Positions 16,993 to 24,155 of a DNA stretch of 40,258 bases are shown piece after piece. A model generated the notes under the pieces. That model ran no database searches and was not told where the DNA came from. It saw nothing but the letters and a program-made list of their open reading frames with translations. This DNA comes from Serpens sp964410065 (GTDB lineage Bacteria; Pseudomonadota; Gammaproteobacteria; Pseudomonadales; Pseudomonadaceae), in NCBI GenBank assembly GCA_964410065.1, contig CAYPFO010000027.1:1-40258 (forward strand). Reading direction: 5' to 3'. How positions within the stretch are numbered: the stretch's first letter is position 1; every line of letters begins with the position of its first letter. The translations under genes and the position numbers were made by a program.

Positions 16993-17436
16993 CTACACCT
17001 CGCCTTGCGGGACTGCCCAGGGGTCATAGCTGCCGAAACTCCACAGGTGCCCCTCCGGGTCGCGACAGCTGAACCCTCGCCCGCCGTATTCCTCGTCACG
17101 CAGCTCGATGACAATCTCGGCACCGGCGGCCTTGGCCTGGGTGTACAGGCCATCGGCGCTGGCCACAACGAGGTAGAGGCTCTGGGTGGCCAAGCCGCCG
17201 ATGGCATCAGGCTGGGTCAGCAGCCGTCCGAATTCACTGTCAACCACCGGACCGAGCATCAGCAGGCTCTGCCCAAACGCCAGCTCGGCATGCACAATGT
17301 CCCCTGCAGTGTTTTTGAACACGTGCTGCGCCTCGAAGCCAAATGCCTGACAGAGCCAGTCAATGGCCGCCGGCACATCGCGATAACGCAGGCAGGGAAT
17401 CAGGTTGCAACCGGTATTCTTGGCCAGAGATGGCAT
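16993..17436 (-). CDS. VOC-superfamily (glyoxalase/bleomycin-resistance fold) protein
   Basis: This is a 147-residue single-domain protein of the vicinal oxygen chelate fold, with paired beta-alpha-beta-beta-beta modules. The first begins LIPCLRYRDVPAAIDWLCQAFGFE; the second has SLYLVVASADGLYTQAKAAGAEIV and ends YGGRGFSCRDPEGHLWSFGSYDPW. This final stretch is typical of the PhnB/glyoxalase-like subgroup with a conserved DPEGHLW. The start follows an almost ideal AGGAGGT ribosome site. It sits downstream of putP on the same strand, separated by a strong hairpin. The substrate cannot be told from sequence. Confidence 0.88.
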   Translation of the reverse strand: MPSLAKNTGCNLIPCLRYRDVPAAIDWLCQAFGFEAQHVFKNTAGDIVHAELAFGQSLLMLGPVVDSEFGRLLTQPDAIGGLATQSLYLVVASADGLYTQAKAAGAEIVIELRDEEYGGRGFSCRDPEGHLWSFGSYDPWAVPQGEV

Positions 17437-17522
17437 GGCAGACCTCCTCTCTCTTCAGGCACTGACCGGAGCGTGGAAGCCTGGTCAGGAATAGAGCAGC
17501 AGTATGAGACCTCGCCCTTCAA

Positions 17523-17557
17523 CCCGGCCTCGGTCCGCCGCAACGGACCAGGCCGGG
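17523..17557 (-). terminator. Strong GC hairpin after putP
   Basis: CCCGGCCTCGGTCCG and CGGACCAGGCCGGG pair over 14 bp with one bulged base and a short loop. It lies within 45 bases of the putP stop, on its downstream side. It lacks a proper T-tract on the minus strand, so it may be an mRNA-end stabiliser or a weak terminator. Confidence 0.55.
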
Positions 17558-17563
17558 CGCAGG

Positions 17564-19054
17564 TCAGATATGCGCGTCCTGGTATTCCTTCTCCGCCACG
17601 TCGAAGCGCTGCTGGATTCCAACGTTGGGTTCCTTGTCGAGCAGGCTGAACACCAGGATGGCCAGGGTGGCGAGGATAAAGCCCGGGATGATCTCGTACA
17701 GTCCCAGGCCGATGAACTCCTTCCACACCACCACGGTAATCGCACCGACCAGCATGCCGGCCAGGGCGCCGTTGCGGGTCATGCGCTTCCACAGCACCGA
17801 AATCAGCACCACCGGACCGAACGCCGCGCCGAAGCCGGCCCAGGCATAAGCCACCAGGCCGAGCACCTTGCTGTCCGGGTTGTAGGCGATGCCGATGGCG
17901 ATCAGCGCGATCATCAGCACCATGGCGCGACCGACCCAGACCAGCTCGGTCTGCGAAGCGTGCTTGCGCAGGAAGGATTTGTAGAAATCCTGGGTCAGGG
18001 CACTGGAGGACACCAGCAGCTGGGCGCTCAAGGTACTCATGACCGCCGCCAGTACGCCAGACAGGATCACACCGGCCACCCAGGGGTTGAAGAGAATCTT
18101 CACCAGTTCCATGAACACCCGCTCACCGTTCTCGGTCACCGGGCCGGCCTGCTCGGGATGGCCGGCGAAATAGGCGATGCCGAAGAAGCCCACCGCCACG
18201 GCGCCGCCCAAGCAGAGGATCATCCAGGTCATGCCGATACGTCGCGCATTGGGAATCGCCTTCACCGAGCTGGCAGCCATGAAGCGCACCAGGATGTGCG
18301 GCTGGCCAAAATAGCCCAGGCCCCAGCCCAGCAGCGAGATGATCGCGATGAAGGAGAGGCCCCTGAACATGTCGAAGTTCGCCGGGTTCTGCGCGGCGAT
18401 GGTGTCCATGGCCGCGCCGAAATCGCCAAGGGCGAGAATCACGAACAGCGGCGTGAGCAGCAGGGCGAAAATCATCAGCGACGCCTGCACGGTGTCGGTC
18501 CAGCTCACCGCCAGGAAGCCGCCGACGAACACGTAGAGGATGGTTGCCGCAGCACCCACCCATATGGCGATGTCGTAGGGCAAGCCAAAGGTGGTCTCGA
18601 ACAACCGCGCACCGGCTACCACACCCGAGGCGCAGTAGATGGTGAAGAACATCAGGATCACCACGGCGGAGAAGATGCGCAGCAGGCGGCTCTTGTCCTC
18701 GAAACGGTGAGTGAAGTAATCCGGCAGGGTCAGCGCGTTGTGGTTGTGCTCGGTGTGCACGCGCAGACGGCCGGCGACGAATTGCCAGTTGAGCCAGGCC
18801 CCGATAATCAGGCCGATGGCGATCCAGCTTTCCGACAAGCCGGATACGAAAATGGCCCCGGGCAGGCCCAGCAACAGCCAGCCACTCATGTCGGAAGCCC
18901 CGGCGGACAGCGCCGTGACGAAACTACCCAGGCTGCGGCCACCGAGGATGTAATCGTCGAAATTCTTGGTGGCGCGATAGGCGATGAAGCCGATGAGCAC
19001 CATCGCCAGGATATACAGGACGAAGGTTACCCAGAGAGGGTTGGTGAAGGACAT
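17564..19054 (-). CDS. putP: Sodium/proline symporter PutP
   Basis: PutP imports proline together with sodium through the inner membrane and belongs to the solute:sodium symporter family. The 496-residue protein has about 13 membrane segments. The N-terminal part NPLWVTFVLYILAMVLIGF is followed by the substrate/sodium region DDYILGGRSLGSFVTALSAGASDMSGWLLLGLPGA. SQLLVSSSALTQDFYK and the late GFGAAFGPVVLISVLWKRMT are family-typical. The ATG at 19054 is chosen because AAGGAA stands before it; the in-frame ATG at 19072 lacks a ribosome site. The proline dehydrogenase gene putA, often adjacent, is not in the window. The leader contains three hairpins, one terminator-like. Confidence 0.95.
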   Translation of the reverse strand: MSFTNPLWVTFVLYILAMVLIGFIAYRATKNFDDYILGGRSLGSFVTALSAGASDMSGWLLLGLPGAIFVSGLSESWIAIGLIIGAWLNWQFVAGRLRVHTEHNHNALTLPDYFTHRFEDKSRLLRIFSAVVILMFFTIYCASGVVAGARLFETTFGLPYDIAIWVGAAATILYVFVGGFLAVSWTDTVQASLMIFALLLTPLFVILALGDFGAAMDTIAAQNPANFDMFRGLSFIAIISLLGWGLGYFGQPHILVRFMAASSVKAIPNARRIGMTWMILCLGGAVAVGFFGIAYFAGHPEQAGPVTENGERVFMELVKILFNPWVAGVILSGVLAAVMSTLSAQLLVSSSALTQDFYKSFLRKHASQTELVWVGRAMVLMIALIAIGIAYNPDSKVLGLVAYAWAGFGAAFGPVVLISVLWKRMTRNGALAGMLVGAITVVVWKEFIGLGLYEIIPGFILATLAILVFSLLDKEPNVGIQQRFDVAEKEYQDAHI

Positions 19055-19075
19055 GGCGTTTTCCTTATTCATACG

Positions 19076-19096
19076 GATGAAGAGAGGCCAGCTTCA
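19076..19096 (-). promoter_or_regulatory. Leader hairpin directly upstream of putP
   Basis: GATGAAG, seven bases, CTTCATC forms a 7-bp stem about 22 bases before the putP start codon on the minus strand, just before its ribosome site. It is the third hairpin in a row in this leader. Confidence 0.5.
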
Positions 19097-19102
19097 TCAC
19101 GA

Positions 19103-19131
19103 ACAAAAAAATGCCAACTGAAGTCAGTTGG
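19103..19131 (-). terminator. Intrinsic terminator within the putP leader
   Basis: Perfect 10-bp stem TGCCAACTGA / TCAGTTGGCA followed on the minus strand by seven Ts. It lies 49 bases before the putP start and about 100 bases beyond the terminator of the TonB gene. It therefore either ends a short RNA or acts as an attenuator of putP. Confidence 0.85.
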
Positions 19132-19157
19132 CACTCCCGGACAATCCGACATCTAAC

Positions 19158-19175
19158 CAGAGCGTAGACGCTCTG
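19158..19175 (-). promoter_or_regulatory. Hairpin upstream of the putP-leader terminator
   Basis: CAGAGCG / CGCTCTG 7-bp stem with a 4-base loop. It lies between the TonB-gene terminator and the leader terminator, and would be part of any short RNA or leader made from this interval. Confidence 0.5.
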
Positions 19176-19227
19176 ACTTGGCTGTTACGGGCGACAGGAT
19201 TATCCATGACTTGTTGGCCAAGCCGTA

Positions 19228-19264
19228 GAAAAAATCCCGACCAGCGGTATGTTCAAGTCGGGAT
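19228..19264 (-). terminator. Terminator of the TonB receptor gene
   Basis: ATCCCGAC and GTCGGGAT form an 8-bp stem with a 15-base loop, followed on the minus strand by six Ts. It starts 17 bases after the receptor stop codon. Confidence 0.8.
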
Positions 19265-19280
19265 ACGGCCTGCAGTGCCT

Positions 19281-21323
19281 TTAGAACGTCAGTCGCGCTC
19301 CCAGGGTCAGGTTGCGCCCCGGCAACAACACATCATCCTTGATCAGCGAGCTATGTTCGCGCGCCTTGGCATCCAGCAGGTTGTCGGCCCGTAGATACAA
19401 CTGATAGTCGGCCTGGCTCAGGCTGCCGTGGTAGCTGAGCCAGGCACCGAGCCTGTTGTAACCGGCGGTTTCGGTTTCGAAGTCGGCAATGTCGTCCTGA
19501 CGCTGCACCCGGTAAAACTCCAAATGACTCTCCACGGATGCACCGAAGCTCTGCTCAAGGCGCACGCCCAGGCGGTCGGCGGGTATGCGCGGCAGGGCGC
19601 CGCCATCCTTGAGCTCGCCTCGCACATGGTCGCCGAACAGCGTGGCGGCGAAGCTATCGGTGAACTGATGACGCACCTCGCCCTCGACTCCGCTCAAGAT
19701 GGCTTCTTCCTGGCGGTACTCGACCTCGCGGTAACCGCCACCCGGTTGATGGCCGAGGTCGGCGGCATAGATGAAGTCATCCACCTGGTTGCGAAACGCA
19801 CTGAGGGTAAAGGTGGTCGGCCCGGCGAATCTGCGCAGGGTGACTTCGGCGTTGTGGGAGGTTTCTTCCTGCAATTCGACATTGCCGCGTTCGATGGTCC
19901 GGCTGGCAGCGTGCGGCCCGTAGGCATAGAGCTCCTCGGCGCTGGGCAGGCGCTGCGAACGAGACAGCGAGAAGCCCAGCGAATAGGCCGGCGCGAACGC
20001 CCACACCGCGCCCGCCGACAAAGAGGTGCCGGTATGGTCGGTGTCTGCGTAGCCGGCTTCGGCATCGATTGCTTGCCATTCGTGACGCGCCCCAAGCTCG
20101 TAACGCCAGGCGCCAGCGGTGTATTCCTCCAGCAGGAACAGCGCGTGGTTGCGGGTCAGGGTGTGCGGCATGGGGTGCTCGGGCGTCAGGCGCGCAAAGT
20201 CGCGCTCGGTGGTCTGCGCACCCAGCACGCCATGCCAGCCCAGCAGCGGCTGGTGAGTCAGCTCGATACGGGCGTCATAGGCTTCGCTGTCGAAAACGGC
20301 CATTTTCTCGCCACCCTCGATTTCGGCATGCCGATAATCGCTGTAGCCGACGCGCAGGCGCGCCAGCTCGAAGCCCGGCAAGGGATCGCTCAGCTCGCCG
20401 CGCAGGTCCCAGCGGTCCTGTTGCATGCTGATGTAGGGCACCGCGCCGCCATGGCCATGTTCTTCTTCCTCGTGCCCATGGTCGTGGTCGTGCCCGTGAT
20501 CACCGCAGTGCCAGTGATTCCCGTGCGGGTCGCAGCCAACGTGCTCGTGCGCCAGCAGTCCGTAGCGGTTTTCCTGGCGGCTGTACGCCAGGCCCAGGTA
20601 GCCCCGCTCTCCAATGAAACTGCCGCCCAGGCTGTAGCTATCAGTGTCGTTGTAGGCACCCACCTGCTTGTTGCTGCGCGCCTCGCCCTCCGCGCCAGGA
20701 ATCTCGTAGTCATCCGCCTGGCGCTTGACGCCTTCGACGCGCAGCGCAAAGGGGCCGGTACCGGCAGTGAGACCAAACACGCCGGCGCCCTCGTTGGCCA
20801 CGCTGTTGGCGCGCATTTCCAGCTCACCTTCGTAACCCTTCTCCGGCACATACGTGGGCACTTTCTTGTCGACCAGGTTAACCACCCCACCGATGGCGCC
20901 GCCGCCATACAACAAGGTCGCCGGCCCCTTGAGCACTTCGATGCGCTCGGCCAACAGCGGCTCGACACCCACCGCATGATCCTGGCTGATCGTCGAGGCA
21001 TCCATCACATCAACACCATCGCTGAGCACCTTGACGCGCCCGCCATCCAGACCTCGAATCACCGGGCGGCTGGCACCAGCACCGAAGCTAGCGGCATGCA
21101 CACCCGGCAAGCCATCCAGGGTTTCGCCCAGGGTTGCCGCCCGGCGCTGGATCAATACGTCGCCTTCAAGCACCTCGGCCGGCGTGGTCATTTCATGGTT
21201 CTGACGGGCCAAGGCGCTGGCACTGATCAGGCTGCTTTCCAGTTCGATGTGTTCGGCGGCCCAAGCGGGTGGTATCCAGACAAGACTGATTGTTAAGGCC
21301 AGTTGGGGGTAACTGTGTCGCAT
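19281..21323 (-). CDS. znuD: TonB-dependent outer-membrane receptor, zinc type (ZnuD-like)
   Basis: A TonB-driven outer-membrane transporter, most likely for zinc. The 680-residue protein has a signal peptide ending PAWAAEH. A plug domain begins around residue 50 (QRRAATLGETLDGLPGVHAASFGAGASRPVIRGLDG), with the plug motif EVLKGPATLLYGGGAIGGVVN. A C-terminal barrel ends in the aromatic GARLTF, as barrel-assembly substrates do. A loop at about residues 258-292 is very rich in His, Asp and Glu (including GDHGHDHDHGHEEEEHGH), as in ZnuD-like metal receptors. The start at 21323 follows GAAGAGA, with the Zur-type operator upstream. Its neighbourhood (putP, Lon) matches the zinc-repressed receptor gene PA0781 that I recall. 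Zinc is inferred; copper or another metal is possible. Confidence 0.88.
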   Translation of the reverse strand: MRHSYPQLALTISLVWIPPAWAAEHIELESSLISASALARQNHEMTTPAEVLEGDVLIQRRAATLGETLDGLPGVHAASFGAGASRPVIRGLDGGRVKVLSDGVDVMDASTISQDHAVGVEPLLAERIEVLKGPATLLYGGGAIGGVVNLVDKKVPTYVPEKGYEGELEMRANSVANEGAGVFGLTAGTGPFALRVEGVKRQADDYEIPGAEGEARSNKQVGAYNDTDSYSLGGSFIGERGYLGLAYSRQENRYGLLAHEHVGCDPHGNHWHCGDHGHDHDHGHEEEEHGHGGAVPYISMQQDRWDLRGELSDPLPGFELARLRVGYSDYRHAEIEGGEKMAVFDSEAYDARIELTHQPLLGWHGVLGAQTTERDFARLTPEHPMPHTLTRNHALFLLEEYTAGAWRYELGARHEWQAIDAEAGYADTDHTGTSLSAGAVWAFAPAYSLGFSLSRSQRLPSAEELYAYGPHAASRTIERGNVELQEETSHNAEVTLRRFAGPTTFTLSAFRNQVDDFIYAADLGHQPGGGYREVEYRQEEAILSGVEGEVRHQFTDSFAATLFGDHVRGELKDGGALPRIPADRLGVRLEQSFGASVESHLEFYRVQRQDDIADFETETAGYNRLGAWLSYHGSLSQADYQLYLRADNLLDAKAREHSSLIKDDVLLPGRNLTLGARLTF

Positions 21324-21408
21324 AGTGTTCTCTTCAGAAAAATGACGGAGAACCCTGTGCCAGACGCCTTGCACGCCAACCCAGGGATCGCGGGGCGGCA
21401 AAGCTACC

Positions 21409-21425
21409 ATGTTATATCGTAACAT
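21409..21425. promoter_or_regulatory. Zur box upstream of the TonB receptor
   Basis: ATGTTA-TATCG-TAACAT is a perfect 6-bp dyad that fits the known Zur consensus (AAATGTTATA..TATAACATTT type), including flanking AA bases on one side. On the minus strand it overlaps a TATAAC -10-like box about 90 bases before the receptor start. It lies in the divergent region shared with lon, so it could affect both. Binding is inferred. Confidence 0.8.
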
Positions 21426-21454
21426 TTAAAGGTTTTTTACCCCTTGCGCCTCCG

Positions 21455-21484
21455 GTTGAAAATCCCGCCATGCAGTCCCATCTA
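21455..21484 (+). promoter_or_regulatory. Heat-shock (sigma-32) type promoter of lon
   Basis: GTTGAAA (21455-21461) and CCCATCTA (21477-21484), separated by 15 bases, closely match the sigma-32 pattern CTTGAAA ... CCCCAT.TA. The -10 is about 30 bases before the lon start, giving a short leader with a CAGGT ribosome site. The match is seen directly; use by RpoH is inferred from the consensus and from the protease function. Confidence 0.65.
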
Positions 21485-21513
21485 GATAACAGGTTCTCTT
21501 TGCAGGTATTTCC

Positions 21514-23898
21514 ATGAACGATCAGGCCAATGCCCCGGAAATCGTCACCAGCGCCCCCGGACAACTCGCCCTGCCCGGTCAGGCTCTGCCAGACAAGTTG
21601 TATGTGATCCCGGTCCACAATCGCCCCTTCTTTCCCGCTCAGGTACTGCCCGTCATCGTCAACGAGCATCCCTGGAGCGAAACGCTGCAACGCGTGGCCA
21701 ACACCGACCACCGCTGCCTGGCGCTGTTTTTCATCGATAGGCCCGCGTCGAGCGACACAGTCGACTTCGATCCGGACGATCTGCCCGTGCACGGCACCGT
21801 GGTGCGCGTGCACCATGCCAGCCGGGAAGGTGGCCAGTTGCAGTTCGTCGCCCAGGGACTCACCCGCGTGCGCATCCGCGGCTGGTTGCGCCGCAAGCCG
21901 CCGTATCTGGTCGAGGTGGACTATCCGCGCAGCGCCGAAGATTCACGCGACGAGGTCAAGGCCTACGGCATGGCGCTGATCAATGCGATCAAAGAGTTGC
22001 TGCCCCTCAACCCGCTGTACAACGAAGAGCTGAAGAACTACCTGAATCGCTTCAGCCCCAACGATCCCTCGCCGCTCACCGACTTCGCCGCCGCGCTGAC
22101 CACCGCGCCCGGCAATGAGTTGCAGGATGTGCTCGACTGCGTACCGGTGCTCAAGCGCATGGAAAAAGTGCTGCCGCTGCTGCGCAAGGAAGTCGAAGTG
22201 GCGCGCCTGCAAAACGAACTCTCCGCCGAAGTGAATCGCAAGATCAGCGAGCATCAGCGCGAGTTTTTTCTCAAGGAGCAGCTGAAGATCATCCAGCATG
22301 AGCTGGGCATCACCAAGGACGATCGCAGCGCCGATGCCGATGAGTTTCGCGCGCGCTTGACGGGCAAGACCGTTCCGCCGGCCGCGCAAAAGCGCATCGA
22401 CGAGGAGCTCAACAAACTGTCGATCCTGGAAACCGGCTCGCCGGAATACGCCGTCACGCGCAATTACCTGGACTGGGCCACCAGCATCCCCTGGGGGGTA
22501 TACGGCAAGGACAAGCTGGACCTGACCCGTGCCCGCAAAGTGCTCGACAAGCATCACGCGGGCATGGACGACATCAAGCAACGCATCGTCGAATTCCTGG
22601 CAGTCGGCGCCTTCAAGGGCGAAGTGGCCGGCTCCATCGTGCTCCTGGTCGGCCCGCCCGGAGTGGGCAAGACCAGTATCGGCAAGTCCATTGCCGAAAC
22701 CCTGGGCCGACCTTTCTACCGTTTCAGCGTCGGCGGCATGCGCGATGAGGCGGAGATCAAGGGCCATCGGCGCACCTACATCGGTGCCTTGCCCGGCAAG
22801 CTGGTGCAGGCGCTCAAGGACGTCGAAGTGATGAACCCGGTGATCATGCTCGACGAAATCGACAAGCTCGGCGTCAGTCACCAAGGCGACCCGGCCGCGG
22901 CGCTGCTGGAGACTCTCGACCCGGAACAGAACGCCGAATTCCTCGATCACTACCTCGACCTGCGCATGGACTTGTCCAAGGTGCTATTCATCTGCACCGC
23001 CAACACCCTGGACTCGATTCCCGCGCCCCTGCTCGACCGCATGGAAACCATCCGCCTGGCGGGCTACATCGCCGAGGAAAAGCTGGCCATTGCCAAGCGT
23101 CATCTGTGGCCAAAACTGCTGGCCAAGACCGGCGTGCCTAAGGATCGCCTGTCGATCAGCGACGCCGCGTTCAAGGCGGTAATCGAAGGCTACGCCCGCG
23201 AGGCCGGCGTGCGACAACTGGAAAAGCAGCTCGGCAGGCTGGTGCGCAAAGCCGTGGTGCGCTTGCTCGAGGATCCCGAATGCAGCATCCGCATCGGCCC
23301 CAAGGATCTGGAGGAATCCCTCGGGGTGCCCATTTTCCGTCGCGAACGCTTGCTCGCCGGCGTTGGGGTGATTACCGGCCTGGCCTGGACCAGCATGGGC
23401 GGCGTCACCTTGCCGATCGAGGCAACCCGCATCCATACCCTCAATCGCGGCTTCAAGCTCACCGGCAAGCTGGGCGAAGTGATGAAGGAGTCGGCGGAGA
23501 TCGCCTACAGCTATATCAGCTCGCACCTCAAACAATACGGCGGCGACCCGGTGTTCTTCGACCAGGCCTTCGTGCACTTGCACGTCCCCGAGGGCGCCAC
23601 GCCCAAGGACGGTCCCAGCGCCGGGATCAGCATGGCCAGCGCCTTGCTCTCACTGGCCCGTAACCAGGCGCCGAAAAAAGGCGTGGCGATGACCGGCGAG
23701 CTGACCCTCACCGGACAGGTGCTGGCCATTGGCGGAGTGCGTGAAAAGGTTATCGCCGCGCGCCGGCAAAAAATCTTCGAGCTGATCCTCCCCGAGGCCA
23801 ATCGTGGCGACTTCGACGAGTTGCCGGACTACCTCAAGAGTGGCCTCAGCGTGCACTTCGCACAGCACTTCGCTGACGTGGCCAAGCTGCTGTTCTGA
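21514..23898 (+). CDS. lon: ATP-dependent Lon protease, second paralogue (AsrA type)
   Basis: Lon unfolds and degrades damaged and regulatory proteins in the cytoplasm. The 794-residue protein has the N-terminal LAN substrate domain (about 25-215) and a coiled helical segment with EFFLKEQLKIIQ. The AAA+ module has Walker A GPPGVGKTS (380-388), Walker B VIMLDEIDKL and a sensor at CTANTLDSIP. The C-terminal protease domain has the Ser-Lys dyad Ser702 (PKDGPSAG) and Lys745 (GGVREKVI), 43 apart as in the family. The gene is not beside clpX/hupB, where the main lon lies. With the zinc receptor and putP nearby, it corresponds to the second Pseudomonas Lon that I recall as PA0779/AsrA. A heat-shock promoter precedes it. 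Confidence 0.95.
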   Translation: MNDQANAPEIVTSAPGQLALPGQALPDKLYVIPVHNRPFFPAQVLPVIVNEHPWSETLQRVANTDHRCLALFFIDRPASSDTVDFDPDDLPVHGTVVRVHHASREGGQLQFVAQGLTRVRIRGWLRRKPPYLVEVDYPRSAEDSRDEVKAYGMALINAIKELLPLNPLYNEELKNYLNRFSPNDPSPLTDFAAALTTAPGNELQDVLDCVPVLKRMEKVLPLLRKEVEVARLQNELSAEVNRKISEHQREFFLKEQLKIIQHELGITKDDRSADADEFRARLTGKTVPPAAQKRIDEELNKLSILETGSPEYAVTRNYLDWATSIPWGVYGKDKLDLTRARKVLDKHHAGMDDIKQRIVEFLAVGAFKGEVAGSIVLLVGPPGVGKTSIGKSIAETLGRPFYRFSVGGMRDEAEIKGHRRTYIGALPGKLVQALKDVEVMNPVIMLDEIDKLGVSHQGDPAAALLETLDPEQNAEFLDHYLDLRMDLSKVLFICTANTLDSIPAPLLDRMETIRLAGYIAEEKLAIAKRHLWPKLLAKTGVPKDRLSISDAAFKAVIEGYAREAGVRQLEKQLGRLVRKAVVRLLEDPECSIRIGPKDLEESLGVPIFRRERLLAGVGVITGLAWTSMGGVTLPIEATRIHTLNRGFKLTGKLGEVMKESAEIAYSYISSHLKQYGGDPVFFDQAFVHLHVPEGATPKDGPSAGISMASALLSLARNQAPKKGVAMTGELTLTGQVLAIGGVREKVIAARRQKIFELILPEANRGDFDELPDYLKSGLSVHFAQHFADVAKLLF

Positions 23899-23905
23899 GT
23901 ATTCG

Positions 23906-23947
23906 ACCCGGCACCCAAAGCCCCTCCGGGGCACTTGGCGGCCGGGT
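23906..23947 (+). terminator. Compound hairpin after lon
   Basis: Outer arms ACCCGGC (23906-23912) and GCCGGGT (23941-23947) enclose an inner GCCCC-TCC-GGGGC hairpin, followed by TCCCCCTTTCTT. It begins seven bases after the lon stop. The T-run is interrupted, so its strength as a terminator is uncertain. Confidence 0.55.
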
Positions 23948-24018
23948 TCCCCCTTTCTTGAAAAAATCGCGAAAAAATTCGCATCGGTTATTTTCTGGTC
24001 TAACGTGACTGAGTGCAC

Positions 24019-24048
24019 AGTGAAGCGCCAGAAATCTGGCGCTTCACT
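24019..24048. repeat. Perfect 14-bp inverted repeat without T-tract
   Basis: AGTGAAGCGCCAGA, two bases, TCTGGCGCTTCACT forms an exceptionally stable hairpin in the 257-base gap between lon and the acyltransferase gene. No run of Ts follows on either strand, so it is not a standard terminator. Function unknown. Confidence 0.85.
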
Positions 24049-24155
24049 TCGCCGCGCAAGGAATCTCGGCAATTGCACACTGTTCGACATCATCCGTTCC
24101 GAAGAAAAGGGCATCAGCGGATGGTTAAACGGGATCGACTTGAAGGGACTCGAAG

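Noticed and set aside
17504..19156. Plus-strand frame of 550 codons opposite putP
   Set aside because: It is antisense to PutP, rich in His, Gln and Glu as reversed hydrophobic codons give, and has no domain.
19428..21296. Plus-strand frame of 622 codons opposite the TonB receptor
   Set aside because: It is antisense to a complete TonB receptor with signal peptide and barrel end, and has no protein family features.
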